This document shows, piece by piece, positions 6,356 through 14,416 of a DNA stretch of 64,000 nucleotides. The notes under the pieces are model-generated. The model worked only from the letters and a program-made list of their open reading frames with translations, did not search any database and was not told the DNA's origin. Source of the DNA: Glandiceps talaboti (Eukaryota; Hemichordata; Enteropneusta; Spengelidae); contig NC_135549.1 in assembly GCF_964340395.1 (NCBI RefSeq), positions 30,920,832 through 30,984,831 of the forward strand. Direction: 5' to 3'. The position numbers and the translations under genes were made by a program. Each line of letters begins with the position of its first letter. The stretch's first letter is position 1.

Positions 6356-8301
6356 GGCAGCAGGCTGTTGGTAAACAGAAGGATGCTGAGTTCAAGTTAG
6401 ACAGTGATACAGTCATAAATCACGAACCTCTTTGGACCAGAGAGGAATTGAGAAATTGTCAATTAGATGATCTCCATATAGGGCTGATATTGAGGTTAGT
6501 TGAAGGAGGTCGTGATAGACCCTCATGGGAGGAAATTTCTCATAAATCCCCAGCTTTAAAAACGTATTGGTCCCAGTTTAATCAGTTTCGTGTTCGTGAT
6601 GGTATCCTGTATAAGTTGTGGGAGGCTGCAGATGGTAAGCTGGTTCGCTGGCAAATTGTATTACCCAGGGTTTATATTGGGCTTGTACTAAAGACATTCC
6701 ATGAAAGCCGATTTGGCGGACATGGTGGTATGGGACGTACACTTGCAAAGGTTCGACTCAAGTATTACTGGTATGGTATGTCGGTTGATGTGCGTGCCCA
6801 TGTTCGTTTATGTGACACTTGTGCTAAGAATAAGTCAACTGGTGGGGTTAAACGCGCCCCAATGAAGACATATGTAGTTGGAGCTCCAATGGAGAGAATA
6901 GCAATTGATGTGGTTGGTCCCTTTCCACAGTCTGATAAGGGAAACAAGAACATTTTGGTGGTTGGTGACTACTTCTCCAAATGGATGGAGGCATATGCTA
7001 TTCCTAATGAGGAAGCAGTAACTGTTGCAAAGACTTTGTTAGATAACTTCCTTAGTCGGTTTGGTATGCCCTTGGAATGCCACAGTGATTTAGGGCGTAA
7101 TTTTGTCTCTAACGTGTTCAAAGAGGTGTGTGAACTATTGGGGGTTAGCAAAACCTATACAACTCCCAGGCATCCCCAAAGTGATGGACAAATAGAGAGA
7201 TATAATCACACTCTAGTCCGGTACATTAGATCCTACATGGATCCACACAAACATCAGTCCGACTGGGATGATAACTTAAGTCTTGCAACATTTGCTTATC
7301 GCAGTAGTGTCCATCCTTCTACTGGTGAAACACCCAACATGCTTATGTTCGGTAGGGAACTCTACTACCCCTTGGATATAGCGGTCACCTCCACTGAAAC
7401 ACAGGATGTTGACCAATTCACTGACTACGTTACTGACTTGAGAGAAAGACTAGAAGTAGCACACGAACATGCGCGCACACAACTGACTAATACTGCTAGG
7501 AGACAGAAAAAGCTGTATGACCGTTTTGCGACAAAGCAGAGTTATAGTGTAGGGGACTTTGTTTGGCTTAAGGACAAAAGGAGGAGAAAGGGTTATGCTC
7601 CTAAATTACAGCTAGCATACGAGGGGCCATACTTGGTGGTCAGTAAGCTCTCTGACTTGGTATATAGGATACAGTATAGCGCTAAGAGTAAGCCAAAGAT
7701 TGTCCACTATGAAAAACTGAAACAATATCAGGGAAAGGAACTGGAACATTGGTTGGACAAGGTTAAGATTCTGCCAGTGGACGAACGTGTCCAGGTGGGA
7801 ACACCCACCGACTCTGATCACACAAAATCGGATCTGTATGACAAAATTAAGGTCACACCACCTTCACATGCACATAGCACTGTTAACCAGAATGGTGTAA
7901 CTGCAGAGGTGAAAGGTCAGTCAAATGAGTCCATTCCAATGGTGGTTTCTCCCCTTGATATTGCTCCAGTGGTTAGGAGTGACATTGTGAAAGGTTGCTC
8001 TGATAATGAGCATGACACAGAGATAAAAGATGATCTAAGTAAAGATCATGGCCTTGATATAGGTGGACCACTTGATAGTCTGAAAATTATAAAAGACACT
8101 GAAACACAATCAATAGAAAAGGTTTTGGAGGATGAAACAAAGGCAAATACAAAACAGTCAAAGCCACAAAGTGTTAGGTATCCGAGAAGAGTCCGGAAGC
8201 CAGTGAATTACTATGGTTTTAATAGACTGTCAAAGGCCGTTAGTCAAGTTTGGAAAGACTTGACTGCAAGCAGAACAGTTCCTGTTGTTCAGACAATCTA
8301 A
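6283..8301 (+). CDS. pol: Pol, integrase part with GPY/F module (672 aa)
   Basis: The integrase inserts the cDNA into the host chromosome. The N-terminal zinc finger is H140-X6-H147-X29-C177-X2-C180. The catalytic core has D209 (AIDVVGPF), D269 (HSDLGRNF) and E305 (DGQIERYN), giving the D,D35E spacing expected of retroviral-type integrases. A GPY/F module starts at G448-P449-Y450 and runs to about 485. About 180 residues follow with acidic and Lys-rich low-complexity sequence, then a basic RYPRRVRKPV segment at about 632-641. No chromodomain is visible. The frame is open from 6220 and overlaps the RNase H frame to 6355; the GTG at 6283 is not a real start. The stop TAA is at 8299-8301 and no envelope-like frame follows. 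Confidence 0.93.
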   Translation: MSVWCLSRRGRPLSRKGKVHKVPLRQQAVGKQKDAEFKLDSDTVINHEPLWTREELRNCQLDDLHIGLILRLVEGGRDRPSWEEISHKSPALKTYWSQFNQFRVRDGILYKLWEAADGKLVRWQIVLPRVYIGLVLKTFHESRFGGHGGMGRTLAKVRLKYYWYGMSVDVRAHVRLCDTCAKNKSTGGVKRAPMKTYVVGAPMERIAIDVVGPFPQSDKGNKNILVVGDYFSKWMEAYAIPNEEAVTVAKTLLDNFLSRFGMPLECHSDLGRNFVSNVFKEVCELLGVSKTYTTPRHPQSDGQIERYNHTLVRYIRSYMDPHKHQSDWDDNLSLATFAYRSSVHPSTGETPNMLMFGRELYYPLDIAVTSTETQDVDQFTDYVTDLRERLEVAHEHARTQLTNTARRQKKLYDRFATKQSYSVGDFVWLKDKRRRKGYAPKLQLAYEGPYLVVSKLSDLVYRIQYSAKSKPKIVHYEKLKQYQGKELEHWLDKVKILPVDERVQVGTPTDSDHTKSDLYDKIKVTPPSHAHSTVNQNGVTAEVKGQSNESIPMVVSPLDIAPVVRSDIVKGCSDNEHDTEIKDDLSKDHGLDIGGPLDSLKIIKDTETQSIEKVLEDETKANTKQSKPQSVRYPRRVRKPVNYYGFNRLSKAVSQVWKDLTASRTVPVVQTI

Positions 8302-9168
8302 GCTACAAGAACATCTTGGCACGTAGCCAGGGAGAATGGAGGTTTCTCTCTTCAGGGTTTGACATCCCTGCGTAGGTGAGTCACAGGGAGTGTAACAAAG
8401 CAAGGTAGTTACACTTGGTGAACGGAAAAAGTTCATGGTTGTCACTTGTTACCATATAGGAGGGGTACATAGTGATGTTAGGTCACAGATATGACAGAAT
8501 TGGTTCATAGTGACTGGTTGATGAGCAATCATCGTTTATGATTTTCACTTCTCGACGATCAACACTGACTGACTGACTGAAAAAAAAGGTATAAAATGGA
8601 AAGAAAAGTCCTTATTTAGACAACTCATTTTCGTATTGATTCTATTTTTGTGAACAGACTGATTATGAAGATATTTCATTACTAGTTAGTTCATCAGTTG
8701 ATTTAACCCATCGCTGCGGGTTGGCATTGTCAGCTGAAGCGTGGTGTGGTTGTTTTGTCACTATGGCAAATTGAATTAAATTGGTCTGTATGTGATGATT
8801 TTATTTCAGAGTACACTGGACATGTAAGGTATTTGCGTGGTAATAGCAAATCATTTTCTATCATGGGTGTTGTGATAGATGGAGACCATGTACTTGTGTC
8901 ACTTTATTTGTACTATATTGGAATCTTTTTATTGCATATTACTGTATAGGCGACTATGACAACTAAACTACAAGCTTTAGTCTTTGAATTCGTATGTGGT
9001 ATCCACAATGAACAATTTTTGTAGCGTTATCTACAGGACAGATTCTTGGGTTTCGTTTGACCAAGACAGAGGGGCTCGTTGCCCTGAATAACCCTTTTGG
9101 TTATGTCAATACAAGCGTAGATGTACCTTATCGACCTTTTGTGCATGAGGGCATGCACAGGTCTGGTC
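8302..9168 (+). other. Long 3' untranslated region of the element
   Basis: About 870 bp lie between the pol stop and the polypurine tract. The longest frame here is 67 codons (8746-8949), with a hydrophobic end but no signal peptide, cysteine pattern or furin-like site, so I do not call it a gene. A four-fold ACTG tandem at 8564-8579 is followed by a run of seven A (8581-8587) and then TATAAAA at 8590-8596. The segment is specific to the element, since the satellite resumes only after the 3' LTR. Confidence 0.6.
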
Positions 9169-9176
9169 GGGGGAAT
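9169..9176 (+). other. Putative polypurine tract
   Basis: GGGGGAAT lies directly before the 3' LTR TGTTG, the position where the plus-strand primer forms in LTR elements. It is short, and the purine run is G-rich rather than the usual A/G mix, so the exact limits are uncertain. Confidence 0.6.
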
Positions 9177-9829
9177 TGTTGCGGAAAGCTTGCGGGTGTC
9201 ACGCCCCCGGGTGCCTGTATTTGGCTCGTCTCAGTACCTTACTGGAGAAAGTCGGATTTTTCCCTGTATTTCAGGTCTAGATATCCCGTGTTTAGTCGAA
9301 GCACACTTTTCATATGCCAGTCAGTTGCTGAGGGGCGGAGTCTTGGTCACATGGTCAGGTAGCTATAGCAACACTTTTCTCCCATGCTCGCTCACTCTCT
9401 CTCTTGCTGGACACCGTGTAGTCAACATCATGTCAAATACGCTCTTGACATAATCTCTTGGTTTACCGTCATTTTCACTTCTTTTCTGTTAAAACCTACT
9501 TCTTCCTTTAGGGAAACGTTTTCTTGTATGCCTCTGTGAGGTTGGGTCGCTGGTTTTCACGAGTTGGTCGTGATATTTCAGGTTTCTTGGGTTATGCCAT
9601 GGTCTAGAGTCGCTGGTATTGGCGAACGTGTCTGTACTCAATTTCATAGTGTATGTTCTGCCATACACAAGGTCAAATCGAACAGCTTGGTGTGACGGAG
9701 CGGGTTTTTCACGCTTATCGAAGGCTTGCTAACGCTACCACTTATTAGCTTTCGTAGGCAATCTATTCTAGAGTTTTATTAGGTGTTAAATATCAGAGTT
9801 TTTCGTGTACTTTCCACGAGTTCGTCACA
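9177..9829 (+). repeat. 3' LTR (653 bp)
   Basis: It is the same as the 5' LTR except for C9206, G9748 and an extra 8 bp in CTGAGGGGCGGAGTC at about 9332-9339. The extra segment is bounded by GAG on both sides, so the shorter 5' copy can be explained by a deletion between these 3-bp repeats after insertion. The total divergence is two substitutions over 645 aligned bases. This copy faces the 54-kb satellite array on its right. Confidence 0.95.
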
Positions 9830-9833
9830 ATAT
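9830..9833. repeat. Target-site duplication ATAT, right copy
   Basis: The first four bases after the LTR terminus CACA. They match 1417-1420 and are followed by ATTAAAATGG, which continues the interrupted satellite monomer exactly. Confidence 0.85.
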
Positions 9834-12586
9834 ATTAAAATGGAATAATCCTTCTCCTTAGTAACATTTGTAAACAACTAACTTTGTTCTATTGCAGTGT
9901 ATGATGGGAATAGAATAGAATAATTTGATGATAGAATGGTGATTATTCTACCTATATTTAAATGGAATAATCCTTCTCCTTAGTAACATTTGTAAACAAC
10001 TAACTTTGTTCTATTGCAGTGTATGGTGGGAATAGAATAGAGTAATTTGATGATAGAATGGTGATTATTCTACCTATATTAAAATGGAATAATCCTTCTC
10101 CTTAGTAATGTTTGTAAACAACTAACTTTGTTCTATTGCAGTGTATGGTGGGAATAGAATAGAATAATTTGATAGTAGAGTGGTGATTGTTCAACATATA
10201 TTAAAATGGAATAATCCTTCTCCTTAGTAACATTTGTAAACAACTAACTTTGTTCTATTGCAATGTATGGTGGTAATAGCATAGAATAATTTGATAGTAG
10301 AGTGGTGATTATTCTACCTATATTAAAATGGAATAATTCTTCTCCTTAGTAACATTTGTAAACAACTAACTTTGTTCTATTGCAGTGTATGATGGGAATA
10401 GAATAGAATAATTTGATGATAGCATGGTGATTATTCTACCTATATTTAAATGGAATAATCCTTCTCCTTAGTAACATTTGTAAACAACTAACTTTGTTCT
10501 ATTGCAGTGTATGGTGGGAATAGAATAGAGTAATTTGATGATAGAATGGTGATTATTCTACCTATATTAAAATGGAATAATCCTTCTCCTTAGTAATATT
10601 TGTAAACAACTAACTTTGTTCTATTGCAGTGTATGGTGGGAATAGAATAGAATAATTTGATAGTAGAGTGGTGATTGTTCAACTTATATTAAAATGGAAT
10701 AATCCTTCTCCTTAGTAACATAACATTTGTAAACAACTAACTTTGTTCTATTGCAATGTATGATGGTAATAGCATAGAATAATTTGATAGTAGAGTGGTG
10801 ATTATTCTACCTATATTAAAATGGAATATTTCTTCTCCTTAGTAACATTTGTAAACAACTAACTTTGTTCTATTGCTGTGTATGGTGGGAATAGAATAGA
10901 ATATTTGATAGTTGAATGGTGGTTATTCTACCTATATTAAAATGGAATGAATAATCCTTCTCCTTAGTAACATTTGTAAACAACTAACTTTGTTCTATTG
11001 CAATGTATGATGGTAATAGAATAGAATATTTGATAGTACAGTGGTGATTGTTCAACATATATTAAAATGGAATAAACCTTCTCCTTAGTAACATTTGTAA
11101 ACAACTAACTTTGTTCTATTGCAGTGTATGATGGGAATAGAATAGAAAAATTTGATAGTTGAATGGTGGTTATTCTACCTATATTAAAATGGAATGAATA
11201 ATCCTTCTCCTTAGTAACATTTGTAAACAACTAACTGTGTTCTATTGCAGTGTATGATGGTAATAGAATAGAATAATTTGATAGTAGAGTGGTGATTATT
11301 CTACCTATATTAAAATGGAATAATCCTTCTCCTTAGTAACATTTGTAAACAACTAACTTTGTTCTATTGCAATGTATGATGGTAATATAATAGAATATTT
11401 GATAGTACAGTGGTGATTGTTCAACATATATTAAAATGGAATAAACCTTCTCCTTAGTAACATTTGTAAACAACTAACTTTGTTCTATTGCAGTGTATGA
11501 TGGGAATAGAATAGAAAAATTTCATAGTTGAATGGTGGTTATTCTACCTATATTAAAATGGAATGAATAATCCTTCTCCTTAGTAACATTTGTAAACAAC
11601 TAACTTTGTTCTATTGCAGTGTATGATGGTAATAGAATAGAATAATTTGATAGTAGAGTGGTGATTATTCTACCTATATTAAAATGGAATAATCCTTCTC
11701 CTTAGTAACATTTGTAAACAACTAACTTTGTTCTATTGCAGTGTATGATGGGAATAGAATAGAATAATTTGATGATAGAATGGTGATTATTCTACCTGTA
11801 TTTAAATGGAATAATCCTTCTCCTTAGTAACATTTGTAAACAACTAACTTTGTTCTATTGCAGTGTATGGTGGGAATAGAATAGAGTAATTTGATGATAG
11901 AATGGTGATTATTCTACCTATATTAAAATGAAATAATCCTTCTCCTTAGTAATATTTGTAAACAACTAACTTTGTTCTATTGCAGTGTATGGTGGGAATA
12001 GAATAGAATAATTTGATAGTAGAGTGGTGATTGTTCAACATATATTAAAATGGAATAATCCTTCTCCTTAGTAACATTTGTAAACAACTAACTTTGTTCT
12101 ATTGCAATGTGTGGTGATTATTCTACCTATATTAAAATGGAATAATCCTTTTCCTTAGTAACATTTGTAAACAACTAACTTTGTTCTATTGCAATGTATG
12201 ATGGTAATAGCATAGAATAATTTGATAGTAGAGTGGTGATTATTCTACCTATATTAAAATGAAATAATCCTTTTCCTTAGTAACATTTGTAAACAACTAA
12301 CTTTGTTCTATTGCAGTGTATGGTGGGAATAGAATAGAATAATTTGATAGTAGAGTGGTGATTGTTCAACCTATATTGAAATGGAATAATCCTCCTTAGT
12401 AACATTTGTAAACAACTAACTTTGTCCTTTTGCAATGTATTATGGGAATAGAATAGAATATTTGATAGTACAGTGGCGATTTTTGTTCAACATATATTAA
12501 AATGGAATAATCCTTCTCTTTAGTAACATTTGTAAACAACTAACTTTGTTCTATAATAGTGTATGATGGGAATAGAATAGAATAAT
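9830..12586. repeat. Satellite domain A: mixed monomers with a 488-bp duplication
   Basis: Monomers here are mixed, with a four-monomer duplication visible: CCTATATTTAAATGG starts at 9951 and again at 10439, 488 bp apart. One monomer near 12,110 lacks about 35 bp (GCAATGT joins directly to GTGGTGATTATTC). One carries a 5-bp AACAT duplication near 10,717. A related block resumes near 11,795. Confidence 0.75.
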
Positions 12587-14416
12587 TTGATAGTAGAGTG
12601 GTGATTGTTCAACCTATATTAAAATGGAATAATCCTTCTCCTTAGAAACATTTGTAAACAACTAACTTTGTTCTATTGCAGTGTATGGTGGGAATAGAAT
12701 AATTTGATAGTTGAATGGTGGTTATTCTACCTATATTAAAATGGAATGAATAATCCTTCTCCTTAGTAACATTTGTAAACAACTAACTTTGTTCTATTGC
12801 AGTGTATGGTGGGAATAGAATGGAATAATTTGATAGTAGAGTGGTGATTGTTCAACATATATTAAAATGGAATAATCCTTTTCCTTAGTAACATTTGTAA
12901 ACAACTAACTTTGTTCTATTGCAGTGTATGATTGAAATAGAATAGAATAATTTGATGATAGAATGGTGATTATTCTACCTATATTAAAATGGAATAATCC
13001 TTCTCCTTAGTAATATTTGTAAACAACTAACTTTGTTCTATTGCAGTGTATGGTGGGAATAGAATAGAATAATTTGATAGTAGAGTGGTGAATGTTCAAC
13101 ATATATTAAAATTGAATAATCCTTCTCCTTACTAACATTTGTAAACAACTAACTTTGTTCTATTGCAATGTATGATGGTAATAGAATACAACAATTTGAT
13201 GATAGAATGGTGATTATTCTACCTATATTAAAATGAAATAATCCTTCTCCTTAGTAACATTTGTAAACAACTAACTTTGTTCTATTGCAGTGTATGGTGG
13301 GAATAGAATAGAGTAATTTGATGATAGAATGGTGATTATTCTACCTATATTAAAATGGAATAATCCTTCTCCTTAGTAACATTTGTAAACAACTAACTTT
13401 GTTCTATTGCAATGTATGATGGTAATAGAATAGAATAATTTGATGATAGAATGGTGATTATTCTACCTATATTAAAATGAAATAATCCTTCTCCTTAGTA
13501 ACATTTGTAAACAACTTACTTTGTTCTATTGCAATGTATGATGGTAATAGCATAGAATAATTTGATAGTAGAGTGGTGATTGTTCAACCTATATTAAAAT
13601 GGAATAATCCTTCTCCTTAGAAACATTTGTAAACAACTAACTTTGTTCTATTGCAGTGTATGGTGGGAATAGAATAATTTGATAGTTGAATGGTGGTTAT
13701 TCTACCTATATTAAAATGGAATGAATAATCCTTCTCCTTAGTAACATTTGTAAACAACTAACTTTGTTCTATTGCAGTGTATGGTGGGAATAGAATGGAA
13801 TAATTTGATAGTAGAGTGGTGATTGTTCAACATATATTAAAATGGAATAATCCTTTTCCTTAGTAACATTTGTAAACAACTAACTTTGTTCTATTGCAGT
13901 GTATGATTGAAATAGAATAGAATAATTTGATGATAGAATGGTGATTATTCTACCTATATTAAAATGGAATAATCCTTCTCCTTAGTAATATTTGTAAACA
14001 ACTAACTTTGTTCTATTGCAGTGTATGGTGGGAATAGAATAGAATAATTTGATAGTAGAGTGGTGAATGTTCAACATATATTAAAATTGAATAATCCTTC
14101 TCCTTACTAACATTTGTAAACAACTAACTTTGTTCTATTGCAATGTATGATGGTAATAGAATACAACAATTTGATGATAGAATGGTGATTATTCTACCTA
14201 TATTAAAATGAAATAATCCTTCTCCTTAGTAACATTTGTAAACAACTAACTTTGTTCTATTGCAGTGTATGGTGGGAATAGAATAGAGTAATTTGATGAT
14301 AGAATGGTGATTATTCTACCTATATTAAAATGGAATAATCCTTCTCCTTAGTAACATTTGTAAACAACTAACTTTGTTCTATTGCAATGTATGATGGTAA
14401 TAGAATAGAATAATTT
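12587..14416. repeat. Satellite domain B: 975-bp (8-monomer) tandem duplication
   Basis: Rare variants recur in the same order 975 bp apart. CCTTAGAAACATTTG is near 12,641 and 13,616; GAATAATTTGATAGTTG, lacking the inner repeat, follows at 12,681 and 13,656; ATGATTGAAATAG recurs at about 12,930 and 13,905; the ATACAACAATTTG form recurs at about 13,187 and 14,162. The match ends near 14,416, where the second copy turns into GTACAGTAGTG. Borders are approximate. Confidence 0.8.

Larger units (their letters stand above)
1421..9829 (+). mobile_element. Ty3/Gypsy-type LTR retrotransposon, full length (8.4 kb)
   Basis: This is a complete element: 5' LTR, primer-binding-like site, gag with a CCHC knuckle, pol in the order protease, RT, RNase H, integrase, a 3' untranslated stretch, a polypurine tract and a 3' LTR, flanked by a 4-bp duplication. 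Integrase lying after RNase H is diagnostic of Ty3/Gypsy (Metaviridae) rather than Ty1/Copia. No chromodomain is seen after the GPY/F module, and no envelope gene follows pol. The LTRs are nearly identical, so insertion is recent, yet gag-pol is split into five overlapping frames. One of the four frame changes looks programmed; the other three look like indels. I cannot assign a clade below Ty3/Gypsy without a tree. Confidence 0.95.

Noticed and set aside
2759-7821. Antisense frames of 60-100 aa within gag-pol
   Set aside because: Shadows of the sense coding region.
8746-8949. 67-aa frame after pol, considered as an envelope remnant
   Set aside because: GTG start, no signal peptide, no cysteine or cleavage pattern, far too short. 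Probably chance.
9057-9453. Frames of 101 and 110 aa across the 3' LTR, and 64 aa in the 5' LTR at 1404-1598
   Set aside because: They lie in LTR sequence, start in flanking DNA and match nothing recognised.
9939-10060. CENP-B box in the monomer
   Set aside because: No stretch resembling the TTCG...CGGGA core was found; the monomer has no CpG.
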